From contig JAHBWG010000032.1 of the NCBI GenBank assembly GCA_019637095.1, positions 1-64,000 of the forward strand: DNA of 64,000 bases. Direction: 5' to 3'. This stretch comes from Sandaracinaceae bacterium (GTDB lineage: Bacteria > Myxococcota_A > Polyangia > Polyangiales > Sandaracinaceae). Below are positions 8,790-18,064 of the stretch, in pieces. The position numbers and the translations under genes are program-made. The notes below the pieces were generated by a model, which worked only from the letters and a program-made list of their open reading frames with translations, did no database searches and was not told the origin of the DNA. Each line of letters starts with the position of its first letter. The stretch's first letter is position 1.

Positions 8790-9628
8790 CGCGCGCGACC
8801 CGGCAACACGGCGCGCAGCACGTCGTCGGGTGACTCGAGCGCGCCGAGCGACGCGTCGACGCGCTCCGCCACGGTCGCGTGCGCGGCGGCGAACCAGAAC
8901 CCGACGAACATGCGGAGCGTGTCGCTCGGGGCGCGCGGCAGGACCGCGTGCCAGGTGCTCTGCTCCATCCACACGGCCGTGCCCGCCGGCCCCTCGACCG
9001 CCACCTGCCCTTCCCATCGTCGGGCCGAGATCGGGAACGGTGGCTCGAGCGGATCGGCCGGCGCGCGCGGCTTGATCAACAGCTGCCCCGTGTCGGCGCG
9101 CATCTCGTCCAGGTACACGATCATCGCGACCCGCTGCGGCGCGTCGAACGTCGGGCGCCACCCGCGCCGGCGGTACGCTTCGTCGTCGATCCCGCCGACG
9201 TGCATGTGCCACTCGAAGAAGCGGCGGCGGTGATCCGAGATCACCCCGCCGACCGCCTCGAGGTGCATGCCCTCACCGAGCGCGCCGCGCACGATCGTCA
9301 CCGCATCGGCCGGCAACGAGCCGCGCGCGAGGGAGGGCGCGCGGCCGAGCAGCCCGTGGATCACGAGGCCGGTCGCCGAGAGCTCGAGCCCGGGGCCGAG
9401 CCACGTCACGCCCTCGCCGTAGGGCGCCGGCGCGCCGGCCTCGCGGTGCACGCGCTCGAGCGCGGCGCGGAGGCGCGCGACCGCCTCACCGTCGTAGAGC
9501 GCCGGCCACACCGCGAACGAGCGCTCGCGGAGCTGCCGCGCGAGCCGCTCGACCCGCGCGTCCGCCGCGCGCCGTCCCGCCGCGAGCTCCACCGTGCGAT
9601 CCGACGTCCCGGACACGCGACACATCAT
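8786..9628 (-). CDS. PhyH-like Fe(II)/2-oxoglutarate oxygenase, paralog 3
   Basis: 280 residues from the ATG at 9628; an in-frame GTG at 9682 would add 18 residues and a GTG at 9592 would remove 12, and no Shine-Dalgarno decides between them. Motifs: EWHMHVGGID (His141, His143), IVYLDEMRADTGQLLIKP, distal His227 in STWHAV and the Arg in TLRMFVGFW. First gene of the operon, so its promoter should lie in the 122 bases shared with the divergent gene at 9751. Most similar to paralog 1 by eye, including the LDE/LDD strand and the PLEPPF / PTEPPF segment. Substrate unknown. Confidence 0.8.
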   Translation of the reverse strand: MMCRVSGTSDRTVELAAGRRAADARVERLARQLRERSFAVWPALYDGEAVARLRAALERVHREAGAPAPYGEGVTWLGPGLELSATGLVIHGLLGRAPSLARGSLPADAVTIVRGALGEGMHLEAVGGVISDHRRRFFEWHMHVGGIDDEAYRRRGWRPTFDAPQRVAMIVYLDEMRADTGQLLIKPRAPADPLEPPFPISARRWEGQVAVEGPAGTAVWMEQSTWHAVLPRAPSDTLRMFVGFWFAAAHATVAERVDASLGALESPDDVLRAVLPGRAR

Positions 9629-9713
9629 CGCACACGCGCCGGGGGAGGTCAGCGCGGGGCGAGCGCGCCCTGACTGAACCACGATTCAGCTGGCGGCGCG
9701 CGGAGGCGGGCAC

Positions 9714-9743
9714 TACGTTTCGTCCCAGCACCAAGAGGGGGGA
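9714..9743 (+). promoter_or_regulatory. Possible promoter and strong ribosome binding site
   Basis: A TACGTT hexamer (9714-9719) could serve as a -10 element; no clear -35 is seen. A purine run GAGGGGGGAAA (9735-9745) sits 5-10 bases before the ATG at 9751 and is one of the clearest Shine-Dalgarno sequences in the window. Confidence 0.4.
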
Positions 9744-9750
9744 AACCGTC

Positions 9751-9899
9751 ATGACCACCGCGTTCGTCGTCACGCTCCTCGTCGGCATGGGCCTCGGCGT
9801 CGCCCTCGGCGTGCCGATGGGCCGCTTCTTCGAGCGCGTGCGCCCGAGCCGCAAGGAAGAAGGCGACGAGCGCGGCGCCAAGAGGAAGCCCAAGAAGCG

Positions 9900-9903
<4 letters not shown>
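9751..9903 (+). CDS. Small single-span membrane protein (50 residues)
   Basis: An ATG with a strong Shine-Dalgarno opens a 50-residue frame: one hydrophobic Gly-rich span (about residues 4-22, FVVTLLVGMGLGVALGV) followed by a highly basic, Lys/Arg/Glu-rich tail ending KRKPKKR. Its stop overlaps the ATG of the MoxR-type ATPase gene by 4 bases (ATGA), so translation of the two is probably coupled. Function unknown. The layout suggests an inner-membrane peptide with a cytoplasmic charged tail that could anchor or recruit the ATPase/VWA pair. It is short enough for automatic pipelines to miss. Confidence 0.7.
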
Positions 9904-10745
<842 letters not shown>

Positions 10746-10746
10746 C

Positions 10747-11943
10747 GTGTTCGTCCCCTTCGTCTACGAGCTTCGCGCGCGGGGCGTGCCGGTCGGCACG
10801 CAGGAGGCGATGAACCTCGCGCGCGCGCTCGAGGCCGGGCTGCACGAGAGCTCGCTCGAGGGCTTCTACGACGTCGCCAAGGCGCTCCTGATCCACTCGG
10901 AGGCGCACCTCGACGACTTCGATCAGGCCTTCATGAAGCACTTCAAGGGCGTCGAGGTCGAGGCCAAGAAGCTCAAGGCCGAGCTCCTCGAGTGGCTCGC
11001 CGAGGCGAAGGAGCGCGTGCGCGAGCTGACGCCGGAGGAGCGCGCGCTCCTCGAGCAGTTCGATGCCGAGGAGCTGCGCCGGCTCTTCGAGGAGCGCATG
11101 AACGAGCAGGACGCGCGACACGACGGCGGCAACCGCTGGATCGGGACGGGCGGGACCTCGCCGTTCGGTCACTCGGGCGCAGCGCGCCCGGGCATCCGCG
11201 CCGGCGGCGCCGGCGGCAACCGCAGCGCGATCCAGGTCGCGACCGAGCGGCGCTACGCGGCCTACCGCGACGACGTGACCCTCGACGTGCGGCAGATGGC
11301 GGTCGCGCTCCGCAAGCTGCGCGCGCTCACCCGCGACGGCGCCGAGGAGGAGCTCGACCTCGACGAGACGATCGCCGAGACGGCGAAGAACGCGGGTGAG
11401 CTCGAGATCGTGATGCGCCCGCCGCGGCGGCCGAACACCCGCGTGCTCCTCTTGATGGACGTCGGCGGATCGATGGATCCGTACGCGCACCTCGCGAGCC
11501 GCCTCTTCACCGCGGCCAAGAAGTCCGCGCACTTCAAGGAGCTGCGCTGCTACTACTTCCACAACTGCGTCTACGGGAAGGTGTTCGAGGACGCGACGTT
11601 CACCAAGCCCGTCCGCGTGCGAGACCTGCTCGCCGACTGCGGGCCGCACTACAAGCTCATCATGATGGGCGACGCGCTGATGGCGCCCTACGAGCTCTTG
11701 CAGGCGGGGGGCAGCCACGACCTCGGCCCCGAGGATCGCGTCGAGGGGATCGTGTGGCTCATGACGCTCGAGGATCACTTCGAGCGCTCGTGCTGGCTGA
11801 ACCCCGAACCCGAGAAGTACTGGGGCGGCAACACGATCGAGTACGTGCGCCAGGTCTTCGAGATGTTCCCGCTGACCGCGGAGGGCCTCGGCAACGCGGT
11901 CACGCACCTGACCAAGGGCAAGACCGCGCGCCGCGCGCGCTAG
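10747..11943 (+). CDS. CoxE-like VWA-domain protein
   Basis: 398 residues; GTG start directly after the MoxR stop. The N-terminal half is helical and charged (to ~120), then a Gly-rich segment (~130-160), then a VWA domain with the metal-binding motif DVGGS at 238-242. The first Ser of the classical DxSxS is Gly here, a variant I associate with the CoxE-like subgroup. The end is basic (KGKTARRAR). With the preceding ATPase it forms the standard MoxR-VWA pair; the pair together with the 50-residue membrane protein probably works on a membrane or cofactor-bearing client. Confidence 0.9.
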   Translation: MFVPFVYELRARGVPVGTQEAMNLARALEAGLHESSLEGFYDVAKALLIHSEAHLDDFDQAFMKHFKGVEVEAKKLKAELLEWLAEAKERVRELTPEERALLEQFDAEELRRLFEERMNEQDARHDGGNRWIGTGGTSPFGHSGAARPGIRAGGAGGNRSAIQVATERRYAAYRDDVTLDVRQMAVALRKLRALTRDGAEEELDLDETIAETAKNAGELEIVMRPPRRPNTRVLLLMDVGGSMDPYAHLASRLFTAAKKSAHFKELRCYYFHNCVYGKVFEDATFTKPVRVRDLLADCGPHYKLIMMGDALMAPYELLQAGGSHDLGPEDRVEGIVWLMTLEDHFERSCWLNPEPEKYWGGNTIEYVRQVFEMFPLTAEGLGNAVTHLTKGKTARRAR

Positions 11944-11965
11944 CCCCGGCGCGAGCCACGCGGCC

Positions 11966-12886
11966 TCAGTCCGGCGCGCCGGCGGCGACCCAGGCGCGGA
12001 ACGCGGCGACGGTGGTCGGCGCGAGCGGAGCGCCGACCGGCATGCGCGCGCCACAGCTCGGCGCGCCCTCGAGCTTCTGGACGAGGAGCGAGGCGTCGGG
12101 ATCGCCCGGGACGATCAGGCGCCCGCCGCCGCCGCACTCCCCGCTGCCCTCGCGCGCGCGCAACGCAGCGAGCGAGCCGGCCTCGCCGCGCAGGTCGAGC
12201 TCGGACTCGCGCTCGCTGCCGTGGCACGCGCTCGACGCGCACCGCGGCGCGACGACGCGGGCGTAGAGCTCGCTCCACACGGGCTCCGGCGGCGTGCGGT
12301 CGAGCCCCGCCACGACCTGACCGTCGCTCGGGAGGCCGTCGTCGCGCGGGCGCGGCCGCTCGACGACCGGCGCGCCGCACGCGAGCCAATTGCGGAGCAC
12401 CGCGCGACCCTCGGGCGTCTCGAGCCCGGGCAGAGGGGCGAGCTCCGCGTCGGTGAAGGGCGGCGCCGCCTCGAGCGCCGCCGCGCCGGCCACGCCTCCC
12501 GGCGGCATCGTCCCCGCGCTCACCGCGCCCCAGATCGCGTGGCGATGCAGGAGCGCGCGAAACTGTCCGCGCGTGAGCCGCGCGATCTCCGCGGGCTCGA
12601 CGCGGCCATCCGGAGCGGCGAGCCGCACGTCGAAGTCCAGCTCCGCCGGCACGCCCTGCCGCGCGCCCGGCGCGATGGAGTCCGCGTGACAGAACGCGCC
12701 CGCGCCGCAGGAGCGGACGAGCTGCGCCTGCCCCTCGTACATGGCCAGTCCGTCGGGGTCGTACGCGACGCGCAGGGCGCCGGTCCCGTCGCACGCGCCG
12801 AGCTCGGGCGCGCAGCCGACGAGCGTCGCGGCCGCGATCCCCGACGCCAGCGCCGCGGGCGCGACGCGGCGCCGCGAGCCGCTCAA
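11966..12886 (-). CDS. Cytochrome-like lipoprotein with CASSACH motif
   Basis: 306 residues from a TTG at 12886 that overlaps the stop of the FG-GAP gene by 4 bases (TTGA). Signal peptide with lipobox TLVGC. Two Cys/His motifs: SCGAGAFCHAD near the N-terminus and CASSACHGSE further on, followed by a possible axial-Met segment, CGARMPVGAPLAP. The spacings are CX5CH and CX4CH, not the canonical CX2CH, so covalent heme binding is unproven. Proteins with this CASS-CHG...RMPxG layout are frequent in myxobacteria and loosely called cytochromes (family knowledge). Last gene of a three-gene minus-strand operon with an FG-GAP protein and a CxxCH lipoprotein. Confidence 0.75.
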   Translation of the reverse strand: MSGSRRRVAPAALASGIAAATLVGCAPELGACDGTGALRVAYDPDGLAMYEGQAQLVRSCGAGAFCHADSIAPGARQGVPAELDFDVRLAAPDGRVEPAEIARLTRGQFRALLHRHAIWGAVSAGTMPPGGVAGAAALEAAPPFTDAELAPLPGLETPEGRAVLRNWLACGAPVVERPRPRDDGLPSDGQVVAGLDRTPPEPVWSELYARVVAPRCASSACHGSERESELDLRGEAGSLAALRAREGSGECGGGGRLIVPGDPDASLLVQKLEGAPSCGARMPVGAPLAPTTVAAFRAWVAAGAPD

Positions 12887-15800
12887 GGCGCGACCCCCGC
12901 CGAGTACGCGGCGCCGTCGTCGAGCGCGTCCACGCGAGACCACGACGCGCCGGTCGAGAGGTAGAGCCGTCCGGCGGCGAAGCGCGCGGCGAGCGCGTCG
13001 CCGAGCTCGCCGCGGCCCGCGCTCTCGCCGGCGACGCGTGCCCAGGGCGCCGCCGCGACCCCGCGCGCGCCGAGCTCGTAGAGCGCGACGCCACCGCTGA
13101 GCGGGACGCCGCTCGCGTCGCCGAAGGGCGCGCCCGCGATCAAGAGCGCGGGCTGGCCGGCGCGCGCCACGAGCGCGAGCGAGCTCCCGAGCCGCTCGCC
13201 GGAGCTCGTCCCATCGACGAACGCGCGGAAGGCCGGATCCGGCTCGGCGAGCCGGTGCGGGCCGGTGCCCCACCCGAGCGCGCGCAGCGTCGCGCCGCGC
13301 AGCACGAACACGCGCCCCACCTCGCCGGCGCCGGCCCGGTAGCGCGACATGCCGACCGCGAGCTCGGGGTGGCCGTCGCCGTCGACGTCGACGCCGCCCG
13401 CGAGCGCGTTGCCCGCGCGCGCGTTGGCCTCCCCCGAGAGGAGCACGATCGACTCGGGCGCGTCGGGCCGCGCGCACCCCGGGCCGAACCCAGAGTAGAC
13501 GTGCAAGGCACCTTGCGCCGCGAATGTCCCGCCGGTGTCCGGCGCGCCTGCCGCGAACGCGTGGCATCCGTCGCCCTCCCCGAGGTCGCCGACGAAGCTC
13601 ACCGCGGTCCCGAGGCGGCTACCCGCCGGCCCGTCGATCACGCGGCTCGGGCACACGATCGCGATCCGTCCATCGCCCGGTCGCGCGCGGCCCCGCACCA
13701 CCATCAGGCCGCCGGCGCCGTTGCCGGCCACCGACCACTCGCGGCTGCCGACGAGGAGATCGTCGAAGCCGTCGCCGTCTACGTCACCGCCTCCCGCGAC
13801 CGCGGTGAGCCGCCCGCTCGTGTAGGGCCCGAAGACCACGAAGGCGGGGTCCGGCTCGACCGTTCCGTCCCCGCGGCTCGCGAAGAGATAGACCGCCCCC
13901 GCGGTGGTACGCGCGCCGTCGCAGCCCGGCTCGACGTCGAAGCGCGCGTCGTCGAGATCGGCCGGGCGGCTCGTCTGACGCGCGAGCACCGCGAGGTAGC
14001 CGCGCATCGTCCCGTCGAAGCGACCCGCCGCCGCGAGCGCGAAGCCGAGCTGGTTGCCGGCCGCGCGGAAGGGCAGCGCGTCGTCGAGCGTCTGCGCGGG
14101 CGCCGGCTCCGCGCCGCCCGCGCTGCCGCGGTGCACGCGGACGACGCCCATGTCGATCTGACGCGCCGCGCCGATCGCCCCGTGCGCGCCGACGACGACC
14201 TCGGGGTGCGCGTCGCCGTCGAGCTCCACGAGCGCGACGCTGGCGCCGACGCGCTGCCCCGCGGGGCGATCCGGGACGACGAGGCGCCGCGGTGGGCTCG
14301 CGTCCGCGGGCTGGAGGAAGAGCGCGCCACGCCCGTCGCCCGGCTCGAGGTCCGCGTAGGGGGCGAACACGAGCAGCGGCGCCGGCCCGCCGCCCGCGAG
14401 CCCACGCACGACGCCGAGGCCGAGCCCGAAGCGCGCGTTCGCGGCGGGGATGGTGTAGACGCGCCACGGCTCGGCGCCGGGGCCCTCGGCGCGACCGAGG
14501 AACACGCGGACCGCGCCGGGGCGCGTCGCGTCGACGCCCTCGACGCTCGCGCGGCTCTCGCCGCTCACCACGTCCGGCCGCCCGTCGCCGTCCACGTCGG
14601 CGAGAGCGACGCGATGGCCCGCCTGATCCTCGCGGCCGCCCTCGACCGTCCACCACGCATCGGCAGGCGGCTCGAGCGCGCTGCCCGCCGGTCCGTCGAG
14701 CGGCCGGCCGCGGAAGAGCCACAGCGCGCCCGCGTTGCTGCCCGCCGCGCCCGCCCGCGTGCGCTGGCCCACGAGGAGCTCTGCGCGCCCATCGCCATCG
14801 ACGTCCGCCATGGCGAGGCTCTCGCCGAAGCGACCCACGCTCGAGGCCGCGTCGGTCGGCGCCCACACGAGGCTCGGCCGCGGCTCGAGGCCGCCGCGCC
14901 CCTCCCCCGCGGCGCGCCCCCGATAGAGGAGCACCGCGCCCCAGTTGCTCCGATCGGCGTGCGGGCGCGTCGCGTAGACCGCGAGGTCGCAGCGACCGTC
15001 GCCGTCGAAGTCGCCCGCCACCATCCCCTCGCCCAGGCGCATGCCCTCGACCGGCCCGAGCCCCGGCATCTCGCCGTACAGGCGCTGATCGGGCGCGCTC
15101 ACGAACCGCCCGCCCGGGTAGGCGATGAACACGAAGACGCCGCCCTGATCGTTGGTGACGGGGCTCCGCCCCCGGTCCTCCGCCTGCGGCGCGCCGACCG
15201 CGAGGTCGAGACGACCGTCACCATCGAAGTCGCAGGCGGCGAGCGACTGGCCGAAGCGATCGCCGGCGGCGAGCCCGAAGAAGCGCGTCGCGGGCTCCCG
15301 CGCCAGCCCGTCACGCGCGCCGTGGTAGACGAGCACCGCGCCGTTGCCGCTCGTGGTCGGGCTGCTCGCGGGTGCGCTCACGACGAGATCCGCGAGGCCG
15401 TCTCCGTCGAGGTCCGCGACCTCGATCGCGCGCCCGAGCTCGGCGTCGCGCCGATCCCCGCCGAGCACGATGGAGGGCTCGTCGGCCAGACCGCTCGCCG
15501 TGCCCGGGTACACCCACACCGCGCCGGAGCGGAACGCGCCGACGCTCGCGCGCGGGTGGCCGACGACGGCGTCCGCGAGGCCGTCGCCCGTGAGGTCGCG
15601 CGCGGCGCGCGCGACCTGGTGCAGCTCGGTCCGATCGGGCGGGACCTCGCGCGGGACGACGTGGCGCGCCGCGACCGTGACGGCGACGGCGAGCGTCCGA
15701 TCGGTGTGCACGTCGCGCACCGTGAGCTCTGCGCTGCCCGCCGCGCGTCCGCGCAGCGCGCCGCCGGTCGCCTCGATCTGCGCCTCGCCGCCCTCGACGC

Positions 15801-16515
15801 GGTACACGCCGCTGCCGCCCTGGATGGGGAGGTGGACCTCGGCGCCGAGCGGGACGATCCAGCGCGTCGGCGCGAGCCGGAGCGAGCCGTCCGCGACCAC
15901 CTCGACGTACGCGTCGGCGCTCGCACCGAGCACGTCGTCTTGCATGCGTACGACGTCGCGACCGAGCCGCGCGCCCGCCCGGTAGCTGCCGTCGGGCTCG
16001 ACCGAGCCGCCCGACTCGCTCGACGCGAGCTCGAAGCGGTGCTCCCCGCTGCCACCCTGCCCGACGAACGCGAGGGCGCCGCCCGGCTCGATCTCCACGC
16101 GCGAGGGGACGATCGCCGGCGCCGCGACGACGCGCACGGTCGCGACCGCCTCGCCAGCGCAGCCGCGATCCTCGAGCAGGACGAGATCCTCGATCGCCTC
16201 CTCGCCGACGCGCGAGCCCGCGACGTAGAGGCCTCGGCTCGGATCGACCGCGCCCCCCGAGGGCGCGTCGAGCATCGAGAAGCGGTACTGCCCCGTCCCG
16301 CCGCGCGGCTCGAGCACCAACAGCTGCCCTGCGCCGGCGATCGCGCGCGCTGGATCGACGCCGAGGCGAGCGCCGAGGTCATCGCAGCGTGGCCGCGCGC
16401 CGCCCGCGCCCGGGCGCCACGGCTCGTCGAAGCCCGCCTCGCACCCGAGGGCGAGGCTCGCCGCGAGCGCGAGCCCTCCGAGCCCTCCGAGCCCGGACCC
16501 GCGCCTCGCGCTCAC
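12883..16515 (-). CDS. Large FG-GAP repeat surface lipoprotein
   Basis: 1210 residues; GTG at 16515 overlaps the upstream stop by 4 bases. A signal peptide with lipobox SLALGC is followed by three Ig-like segments (each with a GGTGQYRF/GGSGEHRF/GGSGVYRV strand, ~35-285), then an integrin-alpha-like propeller region. I count nine calcium-loop motifs of the type DxDGDGxxDLxVG (for example DLDGDGLADLVVS, DFDGDGRLDLAVG, DVDGDGFDDLLVG). Each is followed by blocks on pseudo-'charts' of amounts with GA.W.Y.G. FG-GAP propellers usually bind ligands or partners at the surface (family knowledge). It is coupled to two exported cytochrome-like proteins, so it may be a scaffold or receptor for that complex. 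Confidence 0.85.
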   Translation of the reverse strand: MSARRGSGLGGLGGLALAASLALGCEAGFDEPWRPGAGGARPRCDDLGARLGVDPARAIAGAGQLLVLEPRGGTGQYRFSMLDAPSGGAVDPSRGLYVAGSRVGEEAIEDLVLLEDRGCAGEAVATVRVVAAPAIVPSRVEIEPGGALAFVGQGGSGEHRFELASSESGGSVEPDGSYRAGARLGRDVVRMQDDVLGASADAYVEVVADGSLRLAPTRWIVPLGAEVHLPIQGGSGVYRVEGGEAQIEATGGALRGRAAGSAELTVRDVHTDRTLAVAVTVAARHVVPREVPPDRTELHQVARAARDLTGDGLADAVVGHPRASVGAFRSGAVWVYPGTASGLADEPSIVLGGDRRDAELGRAIEVADLDGDGLADLVVSAPASSPTTSGNGAVLVYHGARDGLAREPATRFFGLAAGDRFGQSLAACDFDGDGRLDLAVGAPQAEDRGRSPVTNDQGGVFVFIAYPGGRFVSAPDQRLYGEMPGLGPVEGMRLGEGMVAGDFDGDGRCDLAVYATRPHADRSNWGAVLLYRGRAAGEGRGGLEPRPSLVWAPTDAASSVGRFGESLAMADVDGDGRAELLVGQRTRAGAAGSNAGALWLFRGRPLDGPAGSALEPPADAWWTVEGGREDQAGHRVALADVDGDGRPDVVSGESRASVEGVDATRPGAVRVFLGRAEGPGAEPWRVYTIPAANARFGLGLGVVRGLAGGGPAPLLVFAPYADLEPGDGRGALFLQPADASPPRRLVVPDRPAGQRVGASVALVELDGDAHPEVVVGAHGAIGAARQIDMGVVRVHRGSAGGAEPAPAQTLDDALPFRAAGNQLGFALAAAGRFDGTMRGYLAVLARQTSRPADLDDARFDVEPGCDGARTTAGAVYLFASRGDGTVEPDPAFVVFGPYTSGRLTAVAGGGDVDGDGFDDLLVGSREWSVAGNGAGGLMVVRGRARPGDGRIAIVCPSRVIDGPAGSRLGTAVSFVGDLGEGDGCHAFAAGAPDTGGTFAAQGALHVYSGFGPGCARPDAPESIVLLSGEANARAGNALAGGVDVDGDGHPELAVGMSRYRAGAGEVGRVFVLRGATLRALGWGTGPHRLAEPDPAFRAFVDGTSSGERLGSSLALVARAGQPALLIAGAPFGDASGVPLSGGVALYELGARGVAAAPWARVAGESAGRGELGDALAARFAAGRLYLSTGASWSRVDALDDGAAYSAGVAP

Positions 16516-17948
16516 TCCGGGAACTCCGCGAGGCCCCACGCCTCGATCAGCGCGATGTCGCGCGCGCCGAGCGGCGCGCGGCCGAGCGGCATCCGGCCGT
16601 CGCGCACGTTCGCGAGGATCACCTCGAAGATCGGTCGCCACCGCGCCGGCTCGTCGAGGCGCGTGTTCGCAGGGCCCGCCTCGCCGTGACAGTCGCCGCA
16701 ATGCTGCTCGTAGATCGCGGCGACCTCGCCCGCCCAGCCTGCGCGCGAGATCACCTCGAAGCGCGCGCGCCGGCGGCTCTCGAGGGTTCCGTCCGCGAAG
16801 CGCACGTCGAGCTCGAGGGTGTGCAGCCCGTCTCCGAGCTCGCCCGGAGCGAGCACGACCCGAGGGGGCTCGCCCGCGACCTCGAGCGCGCGATCGCCGA
16901 CGCGGGCCTCGATGCGCGGGTCGGCGCCATCCGTCTCGATCCGCACCTCGAGCGGGCGCACGATCACCGCGCCGTCTGGCGAGCCGCTCACTCGCACGCG
17001 GTGGCGGACCGCGTGACGCTCGAGCCGGCCGTCGTGCACCGTGTAGAGCGCGCCGTCCGCGCCGACCGTAGACGGCGCATCGGCGGGCGGTGCGCGGAAG
17101 CCGGCGAGGTGGAACAGCTCGCCGTCGGCGTGCACGCGCGAGCGATCCGCGTCGAGGAGCCACACGTCATCCCCGTGCGCCGAGATGACGAGCCGCGCGG
17201 GCGCCGGCCCGTGGTCGCGCAGCCGGCGATCCGCGCCGACGCTCTCGAGCCGATCGGCGTGGACGAGCCATACGCGGCCGTTCGCGTCGCCCTCGATGCG
17301 CGCCGGCGTGCGTTCGAGCACCACGCGCGCCGCCTCGAGGCGAGCGCCTTCCACGCGAAGCTCGAGGACGCGACCCGGCAACCTGACCCAGAGGGCCTCG
17401 GCGCCGCTCGGCCGCCGCGCGACCGCGAGGCTGACGTCGGCGAGGTCCGCCTCGAGGTCGACGCGTTGCGCGCGCTCACCGACGACGCGGTAGAGCGCGT
17501 CGCGGGTCGCGACCCAGAGCTCGGGGCCCGCGGGCCCCTCGAGCCGGACGACGTCCAGCAGCTCCGCGCCGAGCGCGTCGCTCACCGGCGCGCGCATGAA
17601 CGCCTCGTGCGCGAGCAAGAACACCCCTCGGTCGGTGAGGACGAAGGTCTGCTCGCCGCGTCGGACCGCGCGCCGCACGCGGCCGACCAGCGAAGGCGCG
17701 CCGAGGACCACCGGCTCTCGCTCCGGCCACTCGGGGTCCACCACCAGCACGGCGTCCTCGCGCTCGATGACGAGGCGGCCGTCGGGGAGTGACGCGAGGG
17801 TCGCGCCGATCGCCGGAAGGAGCGTGGACGCCACGGGCGTGAGCTCGCCGATCGGCGCGTCGCAAGCGACGCTGACGGTGGCGGCGAGGCACGCGGCGAA
17901 CGCGCTCGTTCGTGGCCTCGAGGGCGGCCGGAGCCGAGCCACACGCAT
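16512..17948 (-). CDS. Exported lipoprotein with C-terminal CxxCH cytochrome-like domain
   Basis: 478 residues from the ATG at 17948; ATGs at 17957 and 18005 are also in frame. I prefer 17948 because a -10-like TAGGAT (17956-17961, minus strand) lies 7 bases upstream. Signal peptide with lipobox SVAC. Residues ~30-340 consist of repeated short beta blades (LPDGRLVIEREDAVLVVD, GRVWLVHADRLESVG), probably a propeller, followed by an Ig-like segment. The C-terminus carries a canonical heme motif, HCGDCHGEAG, and RDGRMPLG with a candidate axial Met. First gene of the operon, facing the DUF1549-like cluster across a 116-base gap. Confidence 0.78.
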   Translation of the reverse strand: MRVARLRPPSRPRTSAFAACLAATVSVACDAPIGELTPVASTLLPAIGATLASLPDGRLVIEREDAVLVVDPEWPEREPVVLGAPSLVGRVRRAVRRGEQTFVLTDRGVFLLAHEAFMRAPVSDALGAELLDVVRLEGPAGPELWVATRDALYRVVGERAQRVDLEADLADVSLAVARRPSGAEALWVRLPGRVLELRVEGARLEAARVVLERTPARIEGDANGRVWLVHADRLESVGADRRLRDHGPAPARLVISAHGDDVWLLDADRSRVHADGELFHLAGFRAPPADAPSTVGADGALYTVHDGRLERHAVRHRVRVSGSPDGAVIVRPLEVRIETDGADPRIEARVGDRALEVAGEPPRVVLAPGELGDGLHTLELDVRFADGTLESRRRARFEVISRAGWAGEVAAIYEQHCGDCHGEAGPANTRLDEPARWRPIFEVILANVRDGRMPLGRAPLGARDIALIEAWGLAEFPE

Positions 17949-18064
17949 CGCGTCCATCCTAGCCCTCGCGCGGCCCGCCTGGGAAGGCGCCGAGCGAGAG
18001 ACCACGCGACGCCTTTACACGACCGCGGACCTGCACGACCATGAGGTGGCCTGGGAGGTGGTGG

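Noticed and set aside
9682-9714. Upstream GTG at 9682 as the start of oxygenase paralog 3
   Set aside because: The extra 18 residues are Arg/Pro/Ala-rich and resemble the non-coding intergenic region; the paralogs begin closer to the catalytic domain.
13255-16689. A 1144-codon plus-strand frame opposite the FG-GAP gene
   Set aside because: Arg/Ala/Glu-rich with no domain. The minus frame has a signal peptide, a lipobox and nine calcium-loop motifs, so it is the real gene.
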